9,318 nt of DNA from the NCBI GenBank assembly GCA_019420265.1, contig JAHZHM010000320.1, forward strand, positions 1 through 9,318. The letters are read 5' to 3'. Below the pieces are notes generated by a model. It made no database searches. It saw only the letters and a program-made list of their open reading frames with translations, and was not told the origin of the DNA. Of this stretch, positions 1 to 6,439 are shown one piece after another. The position numbers and the translations under genes are program-made. Within the stretch, counting starts at the first letter, position 1. Each line of letters opens with the position of its first letter. Origin of the DNA: Clostridiales bacterium (GTDB lineage Bacteria > Bacillota > Clostridia > Christensenellales > Christensenellaceae).

Positions 1-803
1 TCGCAGCGGAAAACCGGGCCGTCTTTGCAGACGTATTTCGCGCCGATATTGCAGCGGCCGCATTTTCCGATGCCGCATTTCATGCGCAGCTCCATGGTGG
101 TGTAGACCTGGGTTTTATCGAAACCCAGCTCCTGCAGCCCGGCAAGCGTGAACTTGATCATGATGGGCGGGCCGCAGAGCACCGCGATTTTATCCGTCGA
201 GAAGCCCAGCTCTTTGACATAGTTTGGAACGAAGCCCACGTGGCCATCCCATTCGGGTTGTTCGCGGTCGATGGTCAGATAGACATTGACACCCGCATCC
301 TGGCTCCACTCCTCGATGATTTCCTGATAATCCACCAGATCCTGCATGCTGCGCGAACCATAGACGATATCGATTTTGCCATAGCGATCGCGGTAGTGGC
401 GGCAATAGTTGATGACAGAGCGCAGCGGCGCAAGGCCGATGCCGCCTGCGATGAACAGCATATCATGCCCGGCGAACTCGGTATCCACCGGGAACGCATT
501 GCCATACGGCCCGCGGATGGTGATCTGCTGGCCAACCTCCATAGAATGCAGCCAATCCGTCACGCAGCCGCATTTCTTGATGGAAAACTCCATGAATTCT
601 GTGTTCGTCGGCGAGGAGGTGATGGAGAACATCGCCTCTCCCACCCCCGGGATGGAAAGCATTGCGCACTGCCCCGGCTTATGATCGAACGCCTTTTTGC
701 CCTCGGGCGTTACGACGCGAAAGGTTTTCACATCCGGCGTATCCATGCGGATATCCGTCACGACGCCAATGGCAGGAATCAGCGGCTCTTTTTGATTAGT
801 CAT
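1..803 (-). CDS. flxA: FlxA-like NAD(H):FAD oxidoreductase subunit (3' end cut by window edge)
   Basis: Cytoplasmic flavoprotein expected to take electrons from NADH and feed the Flx/Hdr complex. 267 codons are visible. The ferredoxin-NADP reductase fold is recognisable: an FAD-binding barrel with FSITSSP (residues 59-65, at the place of the RxYS motif), a nucleotide-binding domain with FIAGGIGLAPLRS (117-129), YGSR (148-151) and CGPPIM (210-215), then a C-terminal [2Fe-2S] motif with C243, C248, C251 and C259, as in the PyrK/AsrB/sulfhydrogenase-gamma family. The family is usually about 275-285 residues, so only a short tail is missing. The ATG at 803 overlaps the flxB stop by 8 bases (ATGACTAA) and has AGGAGG at 812-817. 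The frame is open from 803 to the left edge. The same fold serves PyrK, HydG and AsrB; hdrABC and an MvhD-like gene next door favour FlxA. Preference for NADH over NADPH is taken from the Flx family and cannot be read directly. Confidence 0.9.
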   Translation of the reverse strand, partial: MTNQKEPLIPAIGVVTDIRMDTPDVKTFRVVTPEGKKAFDHKPGQCAMLSIPGVGEAMFSITSSPTNTEFMEFSIKKCGCVTDWLHSMEVGQQITIRGPYGNAFPVDTEFAGHDMLFIAGGIGLAPLRSVINYCRHYRDRYGKIDIVYGSRSMQDLVDYQEIIEEWSQDAGVNVYLTIDREQPEWDGHVGFVPNYVKELGFSTDKIAVLCGPPIMIKFTLAGLQELGFDKTQVYTTMELRMKCGIGKCGRCNIGAKYVCKDGPVFRC

Positions 804-1821
804 TTTTGCGCCCTCCTAGTTTTTTCATCACCTTGACGATGTTCATCTGAATCGGGCATTTTGCCACGCAGCGGCCGCAGCCGACGCAGGAGAAAAGGCC
901 GTCGTTGTTCGTGGGATAATAGACCAGCTTGTGCATAAAACGCTGGCGGAACCGCTCCATCTGCGTCAGACGGGGCTGGCCGGCAGACATCTTGGTGAAC
1001 TCGGAATACATGCAGGAATCCCAGCAGCGGAACCGCTTGACGCCATGGCCTGTGTTAAAATCTTTGATATCGTAGCACTGGCAGGTTGGGCAGACGAAGG
1101 TGCACGTTCCGCAGCCCAGGCAGGACTGTGAAAGCTCGCTCCATTCGGGGGCGCTAAAAAATTCCGAAGTCTTGCCATCGCCAAAGGCATCTGCCGAAAG
1201 GTTTGCCAGCGGCAGTTTCTCCATTCTCTGGCGAATGAGCTCTTTTTGCGCATCGACTGCCGCCGTATCCGCCTCTTCGGTTACCTTTTCCAGCGCCGAG
1301 AGCAGCTTTTCGCCCTTCTCAGTTTTGGCATCCAGATAGAGAGCATCTTCCGCCTTATGGCAGACGACATCGCCCTCGGGCGCGGCGGCATCAATGCCGA
1401 ACGTGCCGCAGAAGCAGGTCTCCACGGGCTTGGTGCAGGCCAGGGAGAGGATGGTGCCGTGCTGCCGGCGGTTCTGATAGTAGGTATCCACCGGATCCGA
1501 GAGGAACACGCGATCCAGCACTTCAAAGCTCTTCACATCGCAGGCGCGCACGCCGAAGATGGCAAAATCCTCGCTCTCGCTGCGGGTATCGATCACCTCA
1601 ATGCTCTTGCCCTCGACTTTGAAATCCATGAGGTTTTCCGTCTGCGGGAAGAAGAAATCCTTCGCACTGCGCACGGTGTTCAGCGCATCCGAAAGCGTTT
1701 TGCCCGCTTCCCACCGCTCGAATTTCGCGCCGGCTTTGGTATCCACGGGCAGATAGAGCGCCTGGGTTGCGGCAATTTCCGCAAAGAGCAAATCCAGTTT
1801 ACTGAGCGATATTTTACGCAT
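796..1821 (-). CDS. flxB: FlxB-like 4Fe-4S dicluster protein (sulfhydrogenase beta / AsrA family)
   Basis: Electron-transfer subunit, 341 residues, probably passing electrons between FlxA and the Hdr module. The N-terminal half has FGVRACDVKSF (residues 89-99) and a cysteine group C129, C136, C138, both typical of the sulfhydrogenase beta / anaerobic sulfite reductase A family. Two ferredoxin motifs follow: C234-C237-C240-C244 and C312-C315-C318-C322. Additional cysteines C247, C249, C266 and C270 lie between them and could hold a further cluster. No signal peptide or membrane segment is visible. I chose the ATG at 1821 over an in-frame GTG at 1830 because the AGGAGG site (1830-1835) overlaps that GTG and sits 8 bases before the ATG. 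The start overlaps the flxC stop by 8 bases (ATGCGTAA). The family is shared with hydrogenases and sulfite reductases, but no catalytic NiFe or sirohaem subunit is in the window. Assignment of the letters B and C between this gene and the next is less certain than the family. Confidence 0.85.
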   Translation of the reverse strand: MRKISLSKLDLLFAEIAATQALYLPVDTKAGAKFERWEAGKTLSDALNTVRSAKDFFFPQTENLMDFKVEGKSIEVIDTRSESEDFAIFGVRACDVKSFEVLDRVFLSDPVDTYYQNRRQHGTILSLACTKPVETCFCGTFGIDAAAPEGDVVCHKAEDALYLDAKTEKGEKLLSALEKVTEEADTAAVDAQKELIRQRMEKLPLANLSADAFGDGKTSEFFSAPEWSELSQSCLGCGTCTFVCPTCQCYDIKDFNTGHGVKRFRCWDSCMYSEFTKMSAGQPRLTQMERFRQRFMHKLVYYPTNNDGLFSCVGCGRCVAKCPIQMNIVKVMKKLGGRKND

Positions 1822-2803
1822 TTTCGCCACCTCCTACTGCCTCGCCCGGCTCGAGATCGTCTGTCTTGTAATCCACGATGGGCGCGCGGCTGCCCACTTC
1901 CGCCCCCGCCTGATATTCACCATAGAAGGAATCGATATCCTTGATGAACTTGCGGTTGAGCAGGTGCAGCGGGATATGCTGCGGGCAAACCCGGGAGCAC
2001 TCGCCGCAGTCCGTGCAGCGGCCAACCACATGGAACGCGCGGATGACATGGAACATCTTCTCCTCGAAGGAGTTTGCCGCGGCTTTATTCTCCACGCCCG
2101 AATTCGGGTTATCAAACACGCATTTTTCGCAGGTGCAGGCCGGGCAGACATCCCGGCAGGCATTGCAGCGGATGCAGCGGGAAAGCTCCCCCTGCCAGAA
2201 GGCAAAGCGCTCATCCGGCGTCATGTGCTCCAGCTGCTCCACCTCATCAAATCTCGCGGAACTGATCACTTCGCCTTCCTCGCCCAGCAGTTCGTCGTAG
2301 GCGACATGCTTTTTGGATTTGCAGTTGACGCAGCGATCCGGCAAAAGCGCCTCTCTCTTTAGAGAAATGCTGCCGTCATAGAGCGTATCCACGAGCACCG
2401 CATCGCCCTCCTGGCGAATGGCAGCGATGCCCTCTGCGCTCTGCTTTATTTTTCCGACATCCAGCATCCCATCGCAGGGGACGCCCACAGCATAGACCTT
2501 TTCCCGGTCGAAGCGGTGCTCGGTGAGCAGCTGGTTAAAGCTATAGGTATCGCAGGGCTTTAGGAACACCAGCACCTTATTCTCGCTTTTAGCCGTCTCT
2601 TTGATCAGGTATTTGGAGAAATTCGCGCCGCAGAAATCGTTCCAGACAAAGCCATCTCTCAATTCCTGCTCGCAGTGAAACACAGCGGGCGTGATATCGT
2701 AATCAAATTCCCCGGCCTTCCAGCCCAGCACGCGGTCCACCGTGCCGTTTGCCAGCAATTCCGCCGCCTTGGAGACGAGAATTTCGCTTTTTATTTCTTG
2801 CAT
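1814..2803 (-). CDS. flxC: FlxC-like 4Fe-4S dicluster electron-transfer protein
   Basis: Iron-sulfur subunit, 329 residues. The N-terminal half carries KPCD (residues 82-85), VPCDG (108-112) and CVNCK (158-162), resembling the beta subunit family of F420-reducing hydrogenase and formate dehydrogenase (FrhB/FdhB-like). The C-terminal half has two ferredoxin motifs, C210-C213-C216-C220 and C263-C266-C269-C273. Directly behind the first comes a further cysteine group, C223, C225 and C228. The last 40 residues are polar and acidic without recognisable motif. The start ATG at 2803 has GGAGG at 2811-2815 (7-base spacer) and overlaps the flxD stop by 13 bases. By position between the MvhD-like protein and FlxB it should pass electrons inside the Flx module. 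A flavin or F420 site as in FrhB cannot be shown from the sequence. Family is clear; the precise name FlxC rests on gene order. Confidence 0.8.
   Translation of the reverse strand: MQEIKSEILVSKAAELLANGTVDRVLGWKAGEFDYDITPAVFHCEQELRDGFVWNDFCGANFSKYLIKETAKSENKVLVFLKPCDTYSFNQLLTEHRFDREKVYAVGVPCDGMLDVGKIKQSAEGIAAIRQEGDAVLVDTLYDGSISLKREALLPDRCVNCKSKKHVAYDELLGEEGEVISSARFDEVEQLEHMTPDERFAFWQGELSRCIRCNACRDVCPACTCEKCVFDNPNSGVENKAAANSFEEKMFHVIRAFHVVGRCTDCGECSRVCPQHIPLHLLNRKFIKDIDSFYGEYQAGAEVGSRAPIVDYKTDDLEPGEAVGGGENA
1830..1835 (-). promoter_or_regulatory. Ribosome binding site that fixes the flxB start
   Basis: AGGAGG on the minus strand, 8 bases before the ATG at 1821. Its last base is the first base of an upstream in-frame GTG (1830), so that GTG cannot be served by it. 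The site lies inside the last codons of flxC, in keeping with coupled translation. Confidence 0.8.
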
Positions 2804-3225
2804 CTCAAATCCTCCAATCTCTTATTTTCGCCCAGAGAAGCGACTTTCTCGGCGAAATCGTTCATGGTTGCGGCAAATTTTGCGCCCTCTGCCGCCGAAA
2901 CCCATTCGACCCGGGTGCGCTCCCGCTCGATGCCCAGATAATCCAGCATGGAGAAGAGCAGCGCCATGCGGCGGCGCGTATAGTAGTTGCCGGAAGTATA
3001 GTGGCAGTCGCCCGGATGGCAGCCACAGAGAATCACGCCGTCTGCCCCGCGCTGAAACGCCCGCAGAATGAACATGGGGTTGACTCTGCAGGAGCAGGGC
3101 ACCCGGATGATCTTGACCTCCGCCGGGTAGTTCAGCCGGTTATTTCCGGCGAGGTCTGCGCCGGCATAGGAGCACCAGTTGCAGCAGAATGCCACAATCA
3201 GCGGCTTATATTCCTTTACTTGCAT
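2791..3225 (-). CDS. flxD: FlxD, MvhD-like [2Fe-2S] adaptor protein
   Basis: Small cytoplasmic iron-sulfur protein of 144 residues, the usual size of the MvhD/FlpD family. In methanogens MvhD docks the electron-donating module onto HdrA; the same adaptor role is expected here between the Flx subunits and HdrA. The family cysteines are present: AFCCNWCSYAG (C14, C15, C18), CSCR (C44, C46) and CGCHPGDCHY (C67, C69, C74). The ATG at 3225 overlaps the hdrA stop by 10 bases, and GGAGG lies at 3236-3240, with a GGAGGTGG extension. An open frame continues upstream to 3450, but that part only shadows hdrA and has no similarity to the family, so the internal start is right. In some genomes MvhD is fused to HdrA; here it is a separate gene. 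Confidence 0.93.
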   Translation of the reverse strand: MQVKEYKPLIVAFCCNWCSYAGADLAGNNRLNYPAEVKIIRVPCSCRVNPMFILRAFQRGADGVILCGCHPGDCHYTSGNYYTRRRMALLFSMLDYLGIERERTRVEWVSAAEGAKFAATMNDFAEKVASLGENKRLEDLRCKK

Positions 3226-5210
3226 ATCGCATCCACCTCCGCCATAATCTGTTTGTTCATAAAGCCCCGAAGATCCATCGCGCCGGACATGCAGGCGACC
3301 GTGCAGGCGCCGCAGCCCTGGCAAACCGCCTCGTTGACGACGGCAATGCGGCGGATTTTCGTTGTCCGATCCGGCATTCTGAATTCCTTCTCCTGATAGG
3401 AAATCGCGCCATAGGGGCAGACTCTCTCGCAGGTGGAGCAGCCGTTGCACATCATCTCATCCGAATGCGCCACACAGGGGTTGCCCGTGAGCTTATCCTT
3501 GCAGAGCAGGCCGATGACTTTGGAAGCCGCCGCGCCTGCCTGGGAAACCGTTTCGGGGATATCCTTGGGGCCCTGGCAGGTTCCCGAGAGGAACACGCCG
3601 GCCGTCGGGCTTTCCACAGGGCGCAGCTTGGGATGCGCTTCGGTGAAGAAATCGTTGGTATCCATGCTGGCCGTGAGCATCGTGGCCAGCGGGCGGGCGG
3701 ATTTGTCCGGCTCGATGGCCGCCGCCAGCACGACCAGGTCTGCATCGATATGCAGCTGCTTGCCGTCAATCAAGTCGGAAGCCTGCACTTTCAGCTTGCC
3801 GCCCTCCGGGGAGACTTTGCCCACCATGCCTTTGATATAGTGCACGCCGTATTCTTCCACCGCCCGGCGATAGAACTCGTCGAAGTTCTTGCCCGGCGTG
3901 CGGACATCGATATAGAACACATAGACATCCGTATCCGGGTATTTATCCCGAATGAGCATGGCGTGCTTGGCCGTATACATGCAGCAGATTTTCGAGCAGT
4001 ATTCCTTGCCTTTCTCCGCGCATGCCTCGCACCGGGAGCCGACGCACTGCACAAACACGATGGTATGCGGGTGCTCGCCATCCGAGGGCCGCAGCAGCGT
4101 GCCGCCCGTGGGGCCGGCGGCGTTCATCAAGCGTTCCAGCTCCAGGGAAGTGATGACATCTTTGGACTGCGAATAGGCGAACTCATCGAATTTGTCCATG
4201 GAGATGGGGTTGAAGCCGGTTGCCACGACGATGGCGCCGTATTTTTCCTGGATGAATTCATCCTTCGCCTGATAGTCGATGGCCCCTGCCGTGCAGACTT
4301 TGGCGCAAAGGCCGCATTTGCCCTTTTGCAGCATGGTGCAGTAGTTCGGGTCTATCGTGGCGACTTTAGGCACCGCCTGGGCGAAGGGAATATAGATGGC
4401 ACGGCGGTTATCCATGCCAAGGTTAAACTCGTTGGGGACTTTTTTCTGGGGGCATTTCTCCGTGCAGGCGCCGCAGCCCGTGCAGACATCCTCCTTCACG
4501 AAGCGCGCCTTGCGCTTGATGGTAACGTCGAAATTGCCCACAAAGCCTTTGACATCCGTCACTTCCGAATACGAGAAGATGCGGACGTTCTCATTCTGCG
4601 CCACATCCACCATTTTGGGCGTCAGGATGCAGGCTGCGCAGTCCAGCGTCGGGAAGGTTTTATCCAGCTGCGCCATTTTGCCGCCGATGGTGGGCTTTTT
4701 CTCCACGATATCCACCGGGAAGCCTGCATCTGCGATATCCAGAGCCGTCTGGATGCCGGCGATGCCGCCGCCAATGACCAGTGCGCGCTTGGTAACCGGG
4801 CTCTCACCCGGCGTCAGCGGGGCATTCAGATTGACTTTCGCCACGGCCGCTTTGCCCAGAATAATGGCTTTTTCTGTTCCGATGGGCATCTCTTTATGCA
4901 CCCAGGAGCACTGCTCCCGGATATTGGCAATTTCCACCATATAGGGGTTGAGCCCTGCGGCGGCTGCCGTTTTGCGGAAAGTCGCCTCGTGCATGCGGGG
5001 CGAGCAGGAGCAGACGACAATGCCCGTAAGCTGATGCTCGGCGATGGCGGCTTTGATGATGTCCTGCCCTGCCTGGGAGCACATATATTGATAATCCGTG
5101 GAGAAGACGACGCCCTGCTCCGCTTTCAGCGCTTGGGCGACCGCTTTCACATCTACCGTTCCGGCGATATTCGTGCCGCAATGGCAGACAAACACTCCAA
5201 TTCTCTGCAT
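3216..5210 (-). CDS. hdrA: Heterodisulfide reductase subunit A (HdrA), FAD and multi-cluster iron-sulfur protein
   Basis: Core flavoprotein of the complex, 664 residues, close to the usual HdrA length. In the family its FAD is the site of electron bifurcation: electrons from the donor module are split between ferredoxin and HdrBC. Visible in order: N-terminal CHCG (9-12); CSCSPRMHEATFR (67-79); FAD-binding GGGIAG (147-152); the HdrA hallmark LDCAACILTPKM (189-200); an inserted ferredoxin motif C243-C246-C249-C253; C291 with C299, C302, C306; a cysteine group C389, C394, C397, C405, C409, C410; and two C-terminal ferredoxin motifs C588-C591-C594-C598 and C630-C633-C636-C640. This is compatible with about six [4Fe-4S] clusters as in the methanogen enzyme. 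The start at 5210 has GGGAG at 5219-5223. It follows hdrC after 15 bases and overlaps flxD. No in-frame TGA (selenocysteine) occurs. Very sure of the family; the bifurcating role is inferred from it. Confidence 0.96.
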   Translation of the reverse strand: MQRIGVFVCHCGTNIAGTVDVKAVAQALKAEQGVVFSTDYQYMCSQAGQDIIKAAIAEHQLTGIVVCSCSPRMHEATFRKTAAAAGLNPYMVEIANIREQCSWVHKEMPIGTEKAIILGKAAVAKVNLNAPLTPGESPVTKRALVIGGGIAGIQTALDIADAGFPVDIVEKKPTIGGKMAQLDKTFPTLDCAACILTPKMVDVAQNENVRIFSYSEVTDVKGFVGNFDVTIKRKARFVKEDVCTGCGACTEKCPQKKVPNEFNLGMDNRRAIYIPFAQAVPKVATIDPNYCTMLQKGKCGLCAKVCTAGAIDYQAKDEFIQEKYGAIVVATGFNPISMDKFDEFAYSQSKDVITSLELERLMNAAGPTGGTLLRPSDGEHPHTIVFVQCVGSRCEACAEKGKEYCSKICCMYTAKHAMLIRDKYPDTDVYVFYIDVRTPGKNFDEFYRRAVEEYGVHYIKGMVGKVSPEGGKLKVQASDLIDGKQLHIDADLVVLAAAIEPDKSARPLATMLTASMDTNDFFTEAHPKLRPVESPTAGVFLSGTCQGPKDIPETVSQAGAAASKVIGLLCKDKLTGNPCVAHSDEMMCNGCSTCERVCPYGAISYQEKEFRMPDRTTKIRRIAVVNEAVCQGCGACTVACMSGAMDLRGFMNKQIMAEVDAICK

Positions 5211-5225
5211 GGTCTACTCTCCCTT

Positions 5226-5618
5226 CTACTTAGAATACTTGCGCAGCGCGCTCATAATGGCCTGCTGGGGCATTTCCTCATCCAGCAATCCAGGAATATC
5301 GTTTGGCGTCAGGTGATTCGCGCCTTTTTCCCGAATGACCATCAGCCGCAGCGCCTCCACCAGCTTGGCCGGCTCGACGCCTCTTGGGCAGCGATCCACG
5401 CAGGCAAAGCAGGAAAGGCATTTATAGATGGAATCGGATTGCATCAGCGCCTCGAGCTCGCCGTTTTCCACCATATAGACGAACTGATGCGGGTGATACT
5501 CCATCTCATCGTAGGAAGGGCAGGTTCCCGAGCATTTGCCGCAGCGCATACATTTGCGCGGATTGACGCCGCTCATGCGCAGAATCTGTTCCTTCTGGCG
5601 TTCCTTTTTATTCTGCAT
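5226..5618 (-). CDS. hdrC: Heterodisulfide reductase subunit C (HdrC), ferredoxin-like
   Basis: Electron carrier between HdrA and HdrB, 130 residues, at the short end of the HdrC range. Two complete [4Fe-4S] motifs: CMRCGKCSGTCP (C23, C26, C29, C33) and CLSCFACVDRCP (C67, C70, C73, C77), followed by RGVEP, typical of HdrC. The C-terminal third is free of cysteine and probably forms the helical part that contacts HdrB. The ATG at 5618 has AGGAGG at 5625-5630 with a 6-base spacer and overlaps the hdrB stop by 11 bases. A later Met (residue 15) has no such site. GlpC and DsrK carry related domains, but the neighbours hdrB and hdrA settle the assignment. Confidence 0.94.
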   Translation of the reverse strand: MQNKKERQKEQILRMSGVNPRKCMRCGKCSGTCPSYDEMEYHPHQFVYMVENGELEALMQSDSIYKCLSCFACVDRCPRGVEPAKLVEALRLMVIREKGANHLTPNDIPGLLDEEMPQQAIMSALRKYSK

Positions 5619-6414
5619 CTTCTTCCTCCTTTACGCCCAGCGCCTCTGCCAGCAGTTCGGTGAAATACACCACCGGAACTTCACTGCCATTTTTGACGAG
5701 GTTGTATTTGCAAAGCGGGCAAGCCGTAACCATCAGCTCTGCGCCGTGGCTGGCCGCGCTGGCGCTGACGGCATTGCTCTTTTTCTTTGCCGAAGCCGCA
5801 TCTTCCAGGGCGACATACCCGCCGCAGCACTCGTTTCTCTGGGGGAAAACCACCGGCTCCGCCCCCAGGGCGCGCAGGAAATCTTCCATAATCTGCGGGT
5901 TTTCCACATCGTCAAACTGCAGCACCTTGCCCGGGCGCAGCAGCATGCAGCCATAGTAGGCCGCAATTTTCCGGCCGGTCAGCGGTTTTTTGACCGCCGC
6001 TTTCAGCTGGTCAAAGCCCACCGCGTCCCGCAGCAGCTCCAGATAGTGATAGACCTGCGTCTCTCCGCCATAAGGCGCCGAGGGCTGCTTATCCTGCGCC
6101 ATATAGGCATTGACTTTTGCGGCAAATTCGCCGTCCGTCTGCAGGGCGTGGTTGGTCTGCTTGATGACATTATGGCAGGCGGAGCACACCGTGCAGAGTG
6201 GCTGCTGCGCATCCCGCGCAGCCACAAGCGCGCGCACGCTGGCAAGCTTGGATGCAATCTCATCCTTGGCGCTGATAAAGGCACCGCCGCAGCATTGCCA
6301 ATCCTGCACTTCGCAAAGCTCTATGCCGAGGATCTGTGCGCATTTGCGCGCATAGCGATCCAGCTGCTTTGCTTTGGTGCGGAGAGTGCAGCCTGGGAAA
6401 TAACTAACTTTCAT
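5608..6414 (-). CDS. hdrB: Heterodisulfide reductase subunit B (HdrB), CCG-domain catalytic subunit
   Basis: Catalytic subunit of Hdr-type complexes, 268 residues. It carries two complete CCG repeats, which in HdrB hold two noncubane [4Fe-4S] clusters that cleave the disulfide. Repeat 1: YFPGC (C9), QCCGG (C41, C42) and CTVCSAC (C74, C77, C80). Repeat 2: YYGCMLLRPG (C156), ECCGG (C196, C197) and CPLC (C232, C235). Spacings follow the family pattern, so both clusters should form. In methanogens the substrate is CoM-S-S-CoB and in sulfate reducers possibly the DsrC trisulfide; neither partner is visible here, so the substrate is unknown. The ATG at 6414 has GGAGG at 6421-6425, and the gene begins 25 bases after the fumC stop with no terminator between, so it belongs to the fumC transcript. 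The acidic tail (EEEDAE) overlaps hdrC. Confidence 0.95.
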   Translation of the reverse strand: MKVSYFPGCTLRTKAKQLDRYARKCAQILGIELCEVQDWQCCGGAFISAKDEIASKLASVRALVAARDAQQPLCTVCSACHNVIKQTNHALQTDGEFAAKVNAYMAQDKQPSAPYGGETQVYHYLELLRDAVGFDQLKAAVKKPLTGRKIAAYYGCMLLRPGKVLQFDDVENPQIMEDFLRALGAEPVVFPQRNECCGGYVALEDAASAKKKSNAVSASAASHGAELMVTACPLCKYNLVKNGSEVPVVYFTELLAEALGVKEEEDAE

Positions 6415-6439
6415 CGTCTACCTCCAAATTGATGCGGGG

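Noticed and set aside
796..2803. flxB and flxC as hydrogenase or anaerobic sulfite reductase genes
   Set aside because: No NiFe large or small subunit and no sirohaem subunit in the window; MvhD-like and HdrABC neighbours point to the Flx system. The left edge remains unseen.
3216..5210. Selenocysteine in HdrA, as in some methanogens
   Set aside because: The frame contains no internal TGA; the cysteine positions are encoded as normal cysteine codons.
3189..5663. 824-codon open frame on the plus strand opposite hdrA and hdrC
   Set aside because: It lies antisense to genes with unmistakable motifs, has a low-complexity His/Arg/Ala-rich product and no domain. It arises from the GC-rich codon use of hdrA.
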